A stretch of DNA of 64,000 nt. It comes from Erwinia sp. S63. GTDB lineage: Bacteria > Pseudomonadota > Gammaproteobacteria > Enterobacterales > Enterobacteriaceae. Under the pieces are notes generated by a model. The model saw only the letters and a list, made by a program, of their open reading frames with translations. It searched no databases and was not told the origin of the DNA. The DNA is taken from positions 1 through 64,000 of the forward strand of contig NZ_JACVUP010000010.1 in the NCBI RefSeq assembly GCF_016625195.1. Direction: 5' to 3'. Positions 9,634-17,539 of this stretch are shown piece after piece. Both the position numbers and the translations under genes were made by a program. The first letter of the stretch is position 1; every line of letters starts with the position of its first letter.

Positions 9634-11205
9634 ATGAAGCAAAAAAACGCGCGCGAGCAAGCAGGGCTCCTTTATCACTCCCTCATCAGAAGCATCACCT
9701 TTGCAGGCATTGTGCTGATCGCTGCGGTATTAGGCATCAGCATATGGACACTGCGGCAGGACTGGAATGACACCGTCAGGCAGAGTGAAGAAACGGCGAC
9801 CAATCTGGCGCTGTCGCAGGCGCGGCAGGCAGAAGATACATTCTTGCAGACTGAGCTCGCGATGCGCGAAATGCAGCGTGACGTTGAATCGCAGCTGGTG
9901 ACCGGTATCAATAGCCGCAATCTGAGCCAGACCATGCGGGAGCTTCAGGGGCGATTGCCGCAGCTGCACGGTCTTTTCTATTACGACGCCCAAGGCAAGT
10001 GGATAGCCACCTCTGCATCGCAGATACCGGCAGACATCAATAACTCCGATCGCGAATACTTTAGGTTTCAACGCGACAATCCGCGCAACAGCATTCATCT
10101 CGGTCCGGTGATCCGTAGCCGAAGCACCGGCGATCTGGTGATCCCCGTTTCTCTTCGCATCAGCGATGCGCTGCGCGGGTTTCAGGGCGTTTTGCTGGCT
10201 ACGGTGAAAGTCGATTACTTCCGACACTTTTACGCTTACTACGAGATGGGGGCGAAGGACGTCCTGGTGCTGATGCTGGCAGACAGTTCGGTGCTATACG
10301 CACGGCCAATGCCTGATAGTTTTATCGGCAAAGACCTCTCCTCAAGCCATCTGTTTCAGCAGATGCTGCAGGGCACAAACCGCGGAAGCGGGCAGTGGAC
10401 CTCGGCTCTTGATGGAAAACCGCGTATTTTTGGTTTTGCACGATCGGATCGTTACCCGCTAGTGGTTGCAGCAGGGTATGACACGCATAGCCTGTTCATT
10501 AAATGGATGAAAGGACGCGTTCAGGATGTGTTGCTGAGTCTTGCACTGTTATCCGCCATCGTGGCCATGGGCGTATTCGTGCTACGTCAGGCCAGACATA
10601 GCCTGCATTATCAGCTTGAACTGACCAATCTTCGTGATGAGCTGAGCGCAGCCAACCATGCGCTGAACAGACTGGCGCATGCGGATGCGTTAACGGGGCT
10701 CGCGAACAGACGTGCATTTGATCGCTACCTTGAGGAGTGCATCCTGGCCGCAGACACGCACAACGAGCCGGTTTCGCTAGTGATGATCGATATCGATTAT
10801 TTCAAACGCTATAACGACACTTACGGCCATGTGGCCGGGGACGAATGCCTGAAGCGTGTGGCGCTGGCGATAAACGCCATTTCCTTGCGTGGTACCGATT
10901 TGGTGGCACGTTATGGAGGAGAAGAGTTCGCCATCGTGCTGCCCGGTGCTGATATTGAGCATGCGATGTCGGTGGCCGCTGCTGCTGTGCAAGCTGTACG
11001 TGAGCAGGACATCATCCATGACTCGTCTCTGTTAGCTTCCCAACGGGTGACGCTGAGCGCGGGATGTGCATCGCTGAACACTGAGAGAGAAAATCGCTCG
11101 GCTCAGTTGTTGATCAGGCAGGCCGATATGGCGCTCTATTCCGCTAAGCAGGCGGGCAGAAATCAGATGAAGAGCGATGAGTCATATCTGAACACTCACA
11201 GCTGA
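9634..11205 (+). CDS. Membrane-bound diguanylate cyclase with periplasmic Cache-type sensor
   Basis: It makes c-di-GMP from two GTP in response to an external signal. Residues 18-40 and about 297-317 are membrane segments; between them lies a periplasmic sensor of about 250 residues of double-Cache type (FYYDAQGKWIATS, NNSDREYFRF). The C-terminal GGDEF domain has an intact active site GGEEF at 428-432 and an intact inhibitory RxxD site (RGTD, 419-422) five residues before it, so product inhibition is expected. ATG at 9634 has GGGGATGAAGG upstream. The gene converges on bdcA, which binds c-di-GMP in E. coli. Confidence 0.93.
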   Translation: MKQKNAREQAGLLYHSLIRSITFAGIVLIAAVLGISIWTLRQDWNDTVRQSEETATNLALSQARQAEDTFLQTELAMREMQRDVESQLVTGINSRNLSQTMRELQGRLPQLHGLFYYDAQGKWIATSASQIPADINNSDREYFRFQRDNPRNSIHLGPVIRSRSTGDLVIPVSLRISDALRGFQGVLLATVKVDYFRHFYAYYEMGAKDVLVLMLADSSVLYARPMPDSFIGKDLSSSHLFQQMLQGTNRGSGQWTSALDGKPRIFGFARSDRYPLVVAAGYDTHSLFIKWMKGRVQDVLLSLALLSAIVAMGVFVLRQARHSLHYQLELTNLRDELSAANHALNRLAHADALTGLANRRAFDRYLEECILAADTHNEPVSLVMIDIDYFKRYNDTYGHVAGDECLKRVALAINAISLRGTDLVARYGGEEFAIVLPGADIEHAMSVAAAAVQAVREQDIIHDSSLLASQRVTLSAGCASLNTERENRSAQLLIRQADMALYSAKQAGRNQMKSDESYLNTHS

Positions 11206-11217
11206 AAGAGCAAATGC

Positions 11218-11245
11218 AGCCAGGTTTTAGTGGGGCAACCTGGCT
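11218..11245. terminator. Hairpin between the cyclase and bdcA genes
   Basis: AGCCAGGTT and AACCTGGCT form a 9-base stem with a 10-base loop between two convergent genes. There is no T-run on either side, so it is a weak or protein-assisted bidirectional terminator at best. Confidence 0.45.
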
Positions 11246-11264
11246 CAAATTCATAGATGACATC

Positions 11265-11978
11265 CTACGCGCCAAATCCGCCATCAATCGTGTGCATAGC
11301 GCCTGTCACGAATGATGCTTCCGGACCGGCAATCCAGGCAACCATTCCGGCCACTTCTTCCGGCTTACCGTGACGCTGAATGGCCATAAAACTGTGCATC
11401 AGCTCCTTCATCGGGCCGTCTGCTGGATTCATATCCGTATCAACCGGACCCGGCTGGACGACATTCACCGTAATTCCGCGTGGTCCAAAGTCACGGGCCA
11501 GACCGCGCGCTAATCCCTGCAGGGCCGATTTGCTGACGGCATAGGCCGCGCCTCCTGGCATCGGCATCCGGTCTCCGTTGACGGAACCAATGACGATAAT
11601 GCGACCGCCCTCTGGCATCTGACGGGCAGCTTCCACAGCAGCGTGATAAGGTGAGTGAATGTTGATGCGGAATAAATGATCAATGGCATCGCTTTCCAGC
11701 TCTAGCGCATCACCAAATATTGCCACGCCCGCATTCACCACCAGCACATCCAGAGGCCCGGAATCGCGTACCAGCTTAGTCACGGCATCGCGATCTGCGC
11801 TATCCGCCTGAACCGCTTTACTGCCCGTGTCTTCCGCCAGTTTTTCTGCCACTTCCCGCGAGCCAGCGTAACTGAACACCACCGCAGCACCTTCGGAGGC
11901 AAAACGCCGCACGATGGCCGCACCAATGCCCCGACTACCGCCCAACACCAGTACCGATTTGTTTGTAAATACCGCCAT
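11265..11978 (-). CDS. bdcA: Short-chain dehydrogenase, BdcA-like biofilm dispersal protein
   Basis: A 237-residue short-chain dehydrogenase with the nucleotide-binding GGSRGIG motif near residue 14 and the Ser...Tyr-x-x-x-Lys catalytic set (IVIGSVNGDR, then AAYAVSKSALQG). Remembered E. coli BdcA (YjgI) has the same length and nearly the same text, including ALELESDAIDHLFRINIHSPYHAAVEAARQ-like and FVTGAMHTIDGGFGA-like stretches. BdcA is reported to bind c-di-GMP and promote dispersal; the true oxidoreductase substrate is unsettled. It is divergent from a TetR regulator, exactly as bdcA/bdcR in E. coli. Confidence 0.88.
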   Translation of the reverse strand: MAVFTNKSVLVLGGSRGIGAAIVRRFASEGAAVVFSYAGSREVAEKLAEDTGSKAVQADSADRDAVTKLVRDSGPLDVLVVNAGVAIFGDALELESDAIDHLFRINIHSPYHAAVEAARQMPEGGRIIVIGSVNGDRMPMPGGAAYAVSKSALQGLARGLARDFGPRGITVNVVQPGPVDTDMNPADGPMKELMHSFMAIQRHGKPEEVAGMVAWIAGPEASFVTGAMHTIDGGFGA

Positions 11979-11996
11979 GAGAGTGTCCTCAATTGA

Positions 11997-12016
11997 ATTG
12001 TAGTGGCCATTACAAT
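11997..12016. promoter_or_regulatory. Candidate BdcR operator
   Basis: ATTGTAGTGGCCATTACAAT is a 20-base palindrome with one mismatched pair, placed between the divergent bdcA and bdcR starts. TetR-family repressors normally bind such a site in the shared promoter region. Assignment is by symmetry and position. Confidence 0.65.
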
Positions 12017-12055
12017 ATTATTGAGCCAGTCAGGTTGTCAAAGGATTATGTAGTG

Positions 12056-12646
12056 ATGACTACAAAAATTAGCCGTACGCCAGGCCGCCCACGCAAGTTC
12101 GATGCGGAACAGGCGGTATGCATTGCACAGAACTTGTTTCACTCGAGTGGTTACGACAGGGTGAGTGTGGGGGATTTGACCAAGGCCTTTAGCATCAATC
12201 CGCCCAGCTTTTATGCCGCCTTCGGCAGTAAACTCGGGCTTTATCGGCTGGTGCTTGATCGATATGCCCAAAATGGCGCTATCAGTTTCAAAGCGCATTT
12301 GCGTCACGATCGCCCGGTGGCGGAGTGTCTCTTTGCGGTACTGGATGAAGCTGCAAGTCGCTATGCTGCTGATCCAGAAGCGACCGGATGTCTGGTGCTG
12401 GAAGGTATCCATAGCGATGATCTTTCTGCGCGCGAGGTGGCCTGCGGTTTTCATACTGCGGCCGAGAAGATGTTCCATGCCTATATTGCCGAGCGCTATC
12501 CAGAACAGGCTGTGCGAATAACCGATTTCATGGTGACGATCATGTCGGGCTTGTCGGCTCGCTCAAGGCAGGGTGCCAGCGTGGAGCGTTTACGGGAGAC
12601 AGCACGCATGGCTGGTCAGATGCTGGCGCAATTACTTCCGGTTTAA
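12056..12646 (+). CDS. bdcR: TetR-family repressor, BdcR-like
   Basis: A 196-residue TetR-type repressor. The N-terminal helix-turn-helix follows GRPRKFDAEQA and contains VSVGDLTKAFSINPPSFYAAFGSK, matching remembered E. coli BdcR (YjgJ), as do CLVLEGIHSDD and TIMSGLSARSRQG in the ligand-binding half. It should repress bdcA through the palindrome between them. The frame is open from 11993, but that part covers the operator; the ATG at 12056 matches the family start, with a possible GTG one codon earlier. Confidence 0.85.
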   Translation: MTTKISRTPGRPRKFDAEQAVCIAQNLFHSSGYDRVSVGDLTKAFSINPPSFYAAFGSKLGLYRLVLDRYAQNGAISFKAHLRHDRPVAECLFAVLDEAASRYAADPEATGCLVLEGIHSDDLSAREVACGFHTAAEKMFHAYIAERYPEQAVRITDFMVTIMSGLSARSRQGASVERLRETARMAGQMLAQLLPV

Positions 12647-12786
12647 AGCGGTCACTGCTGTTGTTGCTGACGCAGTTAAGAAATGAACATCTGTGTTTCT
12701 GCGTTCAAAGACGGCTGGCGTAAAAGCTGCAAAGTCCGTACTTCAGGAACCGTAGTTTCTGATAGAGATAACTAAGTGCTTATATC

Positions 12787-13560
12787 TCAAACAGGATGAT
12801 AAAACGAAGGCAGCTGGCCGGTTACGCGGCGGAACATAGTCGCAAAAGACGAACCATTGTCATATCCCAGCGATAAAGCGACCTCATTCACCGACTTGCC
12901 CTTAATGAGCAAGGACAGCGCGCTGACCACACAGGCTCGCTGACGCCAGGCGGAGAAAGTCATACCGGTTTGCTGCAGGAAATGGCGGCGAAAGGTGCTG
13001 GCACTCATAAACATCATTTTAGCCCAGCGATCTGCAGGATCGTGGATGGAGGGGGCAAGCAGGAATGCCTGACACAGCGCCAACAATGCGGGTTGTTGTG
13101 GCAGGGGGATATCGAATTCTCTCGCCGGCATCGTTCCCAGCTCGAGTAACAGCAGGTTGATCAGCGCGCATTCACGTTCACTGCCATAAAGCAGCGGCAA
13201 GTCCACTGCGTCCAGCAACAGCTGACGTAACAGGGGCGATACGCTGATAACCTCGCAGCGAACGCGGTCACTTATCCGTGCTGCGCACGCAGGTGTGATG
13301 TACAGGCTTCGCGTCGTTACGCCGACAAATTTCACCGCATGAAGGGTTTCCGGCGGGATCCACACCGCATGCTGTGGCGGCACGACCCATTCTCCGTCTT
13401 GGGTTGATACATGCATCTGCCCCGTTGCGCCATAAAGCAATTGGGCCCGGCGGTGCTGGTGGGGGGCCAGTACAAACCCCTGCGCATAGTCATTCCCCAT
13501 CGCGACCACATCACGTTCTATCCAATCGACATCGTCAATGCTTGTGTTGCGCACGTTCAC
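12787..13560 (-). CDS. AraC-family regulator with N-terminal cupin
   Basis: A 257-residue regulator: an N-terminal cupin (FVLAPHQHRRAQLLYG, WVVPPQHAVWIPPETLHAV, residues about 25-90) and a C-terminal pair of helix-turn-helix motifs with MSASTFRRHFLQQTGMTFSAWRQRA and VNEVALSLGYDNGSSFATMFRRVTG. This architecture is common in one-component regulators that control a divergent transporter gene. Here the divergent neighbour is a TSUP-family permease, the likely target. The inducer is unknown. Confidence 0.88.
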   Translation of the reverse strand: MNVRNTSIDDVDWIERDVVAMGNDYAQGFVLAPHQHRRAQLLYGATGQMHVSTQDGEWVVPPQHAVWIPPETLHAVKFVGVTTRSLYITPACAARISDRVRCEVISVSPLLRQLLLDAVDLPLLYGSERECALINLLLLELGTMPAREFDIPLPQQPALLALCQAFLLAPSIHDPADRWAKMMFMSASTFRRHFLQQTGMTFSAWRQRACVVSALSLLIKGKSVNEVALSLGYDNGSSFATMFRRVTGQLPSFYHPV

Positions 13561-13660
13561 TCCTTATGACCGATTGGCAAGGGTAATTGAGCGTTGCTCA
13601 AATGGGAAGTGGGTCAGGCGGGCTTTAAGCTATGGCTTTATTTATACGTGGAACATCCCC

Positions 13661-14449
13661 TTGAACGAGTTTCTCATGATTGTGCTGGCTGGTTTTACCA
13701 CTGGCGTGACTACGGTGCTGTTTGGTTTCGGTGGTGGTTTTGTCGTCGTGCCATTTGTCTATCAGTTGTTGCGTGGGCAGCCTGAAATGGCAGGCAATGC
13801 GATGCATATTGCCGTCGCCACCTCCACGGCGGTGATGATATTTAACGCAGGGTGGGTGAGCTATCGAAACTGGCGAGCGGGTGCCATCGCAGTACAGGCC
13901 TGTTTTCCGCTCATTTGGTTTATCGCTATAGGTGCGGTGGTCGGATCATTGCTGGCAGGACTGTTAAGTGAAGAGTGGGTTCGTTCACTGTTTACCCTTT
14001 ATATGCTGATCACGATTGCTGATTGCCTGCTACGTAAAGGTTTCTTCAGTGGTAGCACGTCACGCCGGCTATCGAGGGCTACAGTGACAGGCGGCGGCAT
14101 ATTTATCGGTTCAATTGCTGCGATGTTGGGTGTGGGTGGAAGTGTCATGACGGTACCGCTATTGCGACGGCATGGCTATCCGATGCGGGAATGCATCAGC
14201 GTTGCCAATCCGCTTTCGCTGCCGGTAGCGCTGTGTGGCACCATCACTTATGCCATCGGCGGCTGGCAAATAATTCCGGCAAGTGGTTTCCTCGGATTTA
14301 TTAGCCTCAAAATTGTTATGTTGCTGGTGGTCACAGGGTTAATCGGCATTTTGGTTGCACAAAGATACATTCCCGCCGTGCCCGATGTGTGGCATGCGCG
14401 AATTTATGTGCTGTTATTGAGTGTTGTGTTTGTGGCAATGGTGCTTTGA
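13661..14449 (+). CDS. TSUP-family (TauE/SafE) membrane permease
   Basis: An eight-helix or so inner-membrane protein of the TauE/SafE family, which move sulfonates, sulfite or organic anions. Visible family marks are the glycine-rich first helix FTTGVTTVLFGFGGGFVVVPF and the repeat in the second half IGSIAAMLGVGGSVMTVPLLRRHG. The open frame runs back to 13538, inside the AraC gene's promoter, so the start is later: TTG at 13661 (262 aa) or ATG at 13676 (257 aa). Neither has a strong ribosome binding site. The substrate is not predictable. Confidence 0.82.
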   Translation: MNEFLMIVLAGFTTGVTTVLFGFGGGFVVVPFVYQLLRGQPEMAGNAMHIAVATSTAVMIFNAGWVSYRNWRAGAIAVQACFPLIWFIAIGAVVGSLLAGLLSEEWVRSLFTLYMLITIADCLLRKGFFSGSTSRRLSRATVTGGGIFIGSIAAMLGVGGSVMTVPLLRRHGYPMRECISVANPLSLPVALCGTITYAIGGWQIIPASGFLGFISLKIVMLLVVTGLIGILVAQRYIPAVPDVWHARIYVLLLSVVFVAMVL

Positions 14450-14541
14450 CGGGACTCATTTTTGCGATGAAATGAAGTTCGCCACTGTCCATGTTACTAA
14501 TAGCGAGGTCGAAAACCTTAACGTTCACGAAGGAGTCAGTC

Positions 14542-14751
14542 ATGTCTGAGCAAAATGAACACGCGGAAGGAAAAGCCATTTGCAATGAGATCGGCGGCGC
14601 GGTGCTGGAAGTTCTGGGCAGAAAAAGCGAGTTCGCCGTTCAGTCGCTGATTGATGTCTTGCAGGAAGCGCAAAGCGATGGTCATCACTATGATGCCGAG
14701 CGTGAGCAGGGCATGGAAATGGCGATAAGAATTCTGCAGAAGTTTGCTTAG
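14542..14751 (+). CDS. Small AriR/YmgA-like protein
   Basis: A 69-residue helical protein starting at ATG 14542 with AAGGAG at 14530-14535. The middle (EIGGAVLEVLGRKSEFAVQSLIDVLQ) follows the same pattern as the YmgA-like gene at 16222 (EIIGEATKVL...SFRALIEQLQ), so it is taken as another member of the YmgA/AriR connector-protein family. In E. coli such proteins act through the Rcs phosphorelay to shift between curli/biofilm and colanic acid. Function here is inferred. Confidence 0.7.
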   Translation: MSEQNEHAEGKAICNEIGGAVLEVLGRKSEFAVQSLIDVLQEAQSDGHHYDAEREQGMEMAIRILQKFA

Positions 14752-14827
14752 CCATTCGCGTGGTGGCCGGTTTCCATCTCATTGCCTGTGCTAAATTAGT
14801 CACACAACTTCTTGTATCGAGTTAAAC

Positions 14828-15226
14828 ATGCTGACCGGTCTGAATCACATCACTTTAGCTGTGAGCAATGTCTCTGCGAGTTTCACCTTTTATGTTGAGA
14901 CGCTGGGATTCACCCCACGCGCACAATGGAAGAACGGCGCCTATCTCTCGATAGGTGAGCTTTGGTTGTGCCTCTCACTGGATACCGTTTCAATCGGTAA
15001 AGATTACACGCACTATGCTTTCAGCATTGAAGATGAGGTTTTTGAAGCTTTTGCTGAGAGGCTGAAAGCCTCAGGCGTGAAAGAATGGAAGGTCAACAAA
15101 AGTGAGGGGAAATCGCTCTATTTCCTTGATCCTGATGGTCACAAGCTGGAACTTCATGCTGGTGATCTGGAAAGCCGCTTAAAAGCCTGCAAGGCACAGC
15201 CGTATGAAGAGATGAAGTTCTACTGA
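14828..15226 (+). CDS. fosA: FosA-type fosfomycin glutathione transferase
   Basis: It adds glutathione to the oxirane of fosfomycin. The 132-residue vicinal-oxygen-chelate protein keeps the metal ligands H7 (LNHITLAV), H62 (DYTHYAFS) and E108 (GHKLELHAG). It also keeps T9, the SEG potassium loop at 92-94, Y98 and R117, all at a constant offset from the well-known FosA. It is therefore likely active. Chromosomal fosA is widespread in enterics; here it is embedded among small connector-protein genes with no mobile element next to it. Confidence 0.9.
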   Translation: MLTGLNHITLAVSNVSASFTFYVETLGFTPRAQWKNGAYLSIGELWLCLSLDTVSIGKDYTHYAFSIEDEVFEAFAERLKASGVKEWKVNKSEGKSLYFLDPDGHKLELHAGDLESRLKACKAQPYEEMKFY

Positions 15227-15336
15227 GGATAAGGCTGTAGCCTGAGATTCTTGCCGCCTGGTTTATCGAAAATATCCCATTGGCTACAATAGATCCCGAG
15301 GACTAAGCGTAAGCCCGATTCTCAGGAGGTAAGAGA

Positions 15337-15672
15337 ATGGATAATTTAGATAAAATTTTAGGCGAGGCTGCTTATCAGATTCTCGCCCGCCGCGAAAAAA
15401 TCAGTGTTATACAATTAAATCAGGAATTGCATCGCCTGGCCGATGAGGCTGATACGCCAGAGCGGAAACAGGCCTTTTTGGCTGCGATTGATTGGTTGAA
15501 CGATTATCGGCAACCCTCGTCAGAAGATAAGCGCGCTAGCTCGCCGTTAAGGCGTTTGAGTGAAAGCTCCGACAGCATCACACTATCGTCAGTTGAAAAT
15601 ACTAAAAAGTTGAGAGAACACTTAACTCAAATATTGATCCCCGCTCAAAAGCTTGTCGGAACAGATGATTAA
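15337..15672 (+). CDS. Small AriR-like connector protein
   Basis: A 111-residue acidic helical protein with an excellent ribosome binding site (CAGGAGG 8 bases before ATG). The first 65 residues (ILGEAAYQILARREKISVIQLNQELHRLADEADTPERKQAFLAAIDWL) repeat the AriR/YmgA pattern; the last 45 residues are Ser-rich and unlike the E. coli members. No catalytic motif. Likely a regulator or connector; partner unknown. Confidence 0.72.
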   Translation: MDNLDKILGEAAYQILARREKISVIQLNQELHRLADEADTPERKQAFLAAIDWLNDYRQPSSEDKRASSPLRRLSESSDSITLSSVENTKKLREHLTQILIPAQKLVGTDD

Positions 15673-15824
15673 GATTTTTCTGCTTCGGCCAAAGACCTCT
15701 CAGCCCATAGCACTTTTTGCAAAAATACGGGCGCCTGATATTGACTATATTCCTGTACAGATTTTGCAATAACTGTACAACTTTATCAGGTCATTTGCCT
15801 GACCCAACATGAGAGGGTTAACAC

Positions 15825-16070
15825 ATGCGTCAGAATAGATACACTCCTAACTCTTCCGAAGCTATTGCACAATATTTTAATAAAGCCTCTTTGCCTTCTC
15901 AGCAAGAAACATTGGGTCAGATCGTGGTAGAAATCCTGCGAGAGGGCAAGAATCTGAACCGTAAATCCCTCTGCACCAAGTTGCTTCGCCGTCTGGAAAT
16001 TTCCTCGAATGCTGAAGAAGAGCATCATTATCATCAGCTCATTGGACTGCTTTTCGACCGCGATGAGTGA
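15825..16070 (+). CDS. ycgZ: YcgZ-like two-component connector protein
   Basis: An 81-residue protein that closely follows remembered E. coli YcgZ, including SEAIAQYFNKASLPSQQETLG and RKSLCTKLLRRLE and the C-terminal LIGLLF. In E. coli, ycgZ-ymgA-ariR-ymgC is repressed by BluR and released by BluF on blue light and cold, and the products work through RcsC. The same gene order begins here: ycgZ, a ymgA-like gene, then an ariR-like pseudogene. No BluR/BluF gene is in the window. Confidence 0.88.
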   Translation: MRQNRYTPNSSEAIAQYFNKASLPSQQETLGQIVVEILREGKNLNRKSLCTKLLRRLEISSNAEEEHHYHQLIGLLFDRDE

Positions 16071-16221
16071 TTCGGCAGTAAAGCTATAGTTGTACAACAT
16101 TACCGTTCTGAATTTGCATGGTGTGAGAATGAATTCTGGCTTTGTGGCAGAAATTGCAATTTGCAGTCTGTAGTCTGTTTACAGCAAAATTGCCATGCAG
16201 ATACCGTTATCAGAGATGTAT

Positions 16222-16515
16222 ATGAACAGAAGTGAACGCCAGCAGTTTATAGATGAAATCATCGGTGAAGCCACTAAGGTTCTGCTCCAGCGAGCGGGAC
16301 CCGTTTCTTTCCGTGCACTCATCGAACAACTTCAGGTTATGGAAGACCAGTCAGATGATACTGACAGGCAGCAAATGATCGCTCAGACAATTGTTGAAGT
16401 AAGAAAGAGCATCGCCGAAGGAGAACGAGTTAAACAACAGAGGGCGGAGGGAATAAATTCTGTCCGGCACTTGTACACGGACTCGCATCATTCAGGTAAT
16501 AACAGAAAGCACTGA
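16222..16515 (+). CDS. YmgA-like connector protein
   Basis: A 97-residue protein whose start (MNRSERQQFIDEIIGEATKV) and core (SFRALIEQLQVMEDQ) line up with E. coli YmgA. The open frame extends to ATG 16195, and 16216 is another option; 16222 matches the family start. It follows ycgZ by about 150 bases, as in the E. coli cluster, and precedes the ariR-like pseudogene by 60. The basic, His-rich tail resembles the tail of YmgA. Confidence 0.75.
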   Translation: MNRSERQQFIDEIIGEATKVLLQRAGPVSFRALIEQLQVMEDQSDDTDRQQMIAQTIVEVRKSIAEGERVKQQRAEGINSVRHLYTDSHHSGNNRKH

Positions 16516-16575
16516 ATATCGCCTCGATTGCTATCAGTGATTAACCCCTGACACCATTTAGCTCGGAAACAAATC

Positions 16576-16840
16576 ATGCATACATCAGAAGACATCTTTT
16601 CTGCGCTTGCCGATCAGGAACTGGCTGAACGTTTCCGCACTGCGGGTCCGGGTTTGAAAGATGAGGCGGCAGTTTTGGGGGGTTATCATCCGTAACGTGC
16701 TGGCATCTGAAGGACAGATAACGAATAAAGCCATTATCATCAGTTTAATCCGAGCACTTGAATCAACTCAGGATGATTCTCAAGCCCAGCTCTTGCGCCA
16801 GACTCTTGAAATCGTTGTGGGTGTAACACCGGATGATTAA
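16576..16840 (+). pseudogene. AriR/YmgB-like gene broken by a frameshift
   Basis: ATG at 16576 opens a frame reading MHTSEDIFSALADQELAERF and ending early at a TAA at 16696-16698. Removing one G from the six-G run at 16677-16682 restores an 87-codon frame to the TAA at 16838. Its second half (NKAIIISLIRALESTQDD, LLRQTLEIV) matches AriR/YmgB closely. The length then equals the family's usual size of about 88. Either a sequencing or assembly slip, a real loss, or slippage in the G run. Family identity is clear; activity is not. Confidence 0.82.
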
Positions 16841-16866
16841 TGCCTGATTCATTAACAGCGCGTGAA

Positions 16867-17067
16867 TCAATGCATCATTTTAGAAAGTAAGCGGATAAGC
16901 GTTTCGTATTTCTCTTTCAAAACTGAATCCGCTTCATTGTCTTTGAGTTTTTGCAGGGCTAGAGAAATTTCATGCGTCTCAATAGCTAAGCCTTCCCGGA
17001 TAAATGCGGACACCGTGGTGCCTAACAACGCTAGTATCTCTTGTGTGATCTGGCCATCATGCTTCAC
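16867..17067 (-). CDS. Small AriR-like protein on the opposite strand
   Basis: A 66-residue protein with the AriR-type core EILALLGTTVSAFIREG and EISLALQKLKDNE. It starts at GTG 17067 with GGAG six bases upstream. It converges on the broken ariR-like gene, with only 26 bases between the two stops. It may be a diverged copy from an inverted duplication. Function is inferred from family only. Confidence 0.68.
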   Translation of the reverse strand: MKHDGQITQEILALLGTTVSAFIREGLAIETHEISLALQKLKDNEADSVLKEKYETLIRLLSKMMH

Positions 17068-17421
17068 CGCGACTCCACACTCTGTATAAAAATACAGTGT
17101 GGCATATCTGAAACCCTACCGATACCCATAAATAGCTGGGTGGCCGGCATAACTTATTTTCAAATAAAAAGTTGTCGCTACACGCTATTGTAAATAAAGA
17201 GTTTAATTTTGATTAACGCTGCGCTTATAAAGTTTTCCTCAACAACTCTAATTCATGCAATTCTGGCAAAAATAGTCACTCTCTTGCAGATTAACGGATG
17301 CCATCGTTTGACCAATCTTGACCTCCTTCCCCTCCAAACTCACTTTTTTCCCTTGCTACATGACCCTGTTTTCAACAAACAGAACGGATGAAGTGTTTTA
17401 AATTTTATTTGCGTGATGAAT

Positions 17422-17440
17422 AATAATGATTATCATTTAC
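17422..17440. promoter_or_regulatory. Fur box upstream of the methyltransferase gene
   Basis: AATAATGATTATCATTTAC closely matches the 19-base Fur consensus GATAATGATTATCATTATC. It lies 100 bases before the methyltransferase start in an otherwise gene-free 470-base stretch (17068-17539), so iron repression of that gene is predicted. Confidence 0.85.
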
Positions 17441-17539
17441 AGCTTTCGGGCTTGAAATTGCACGCATCTTTAGCAAAGCCAAATTTAACCCTACAAAGTA
17501 TGTGATGAATTCACATCCCATTTAATTGTTGGAGTGGTT

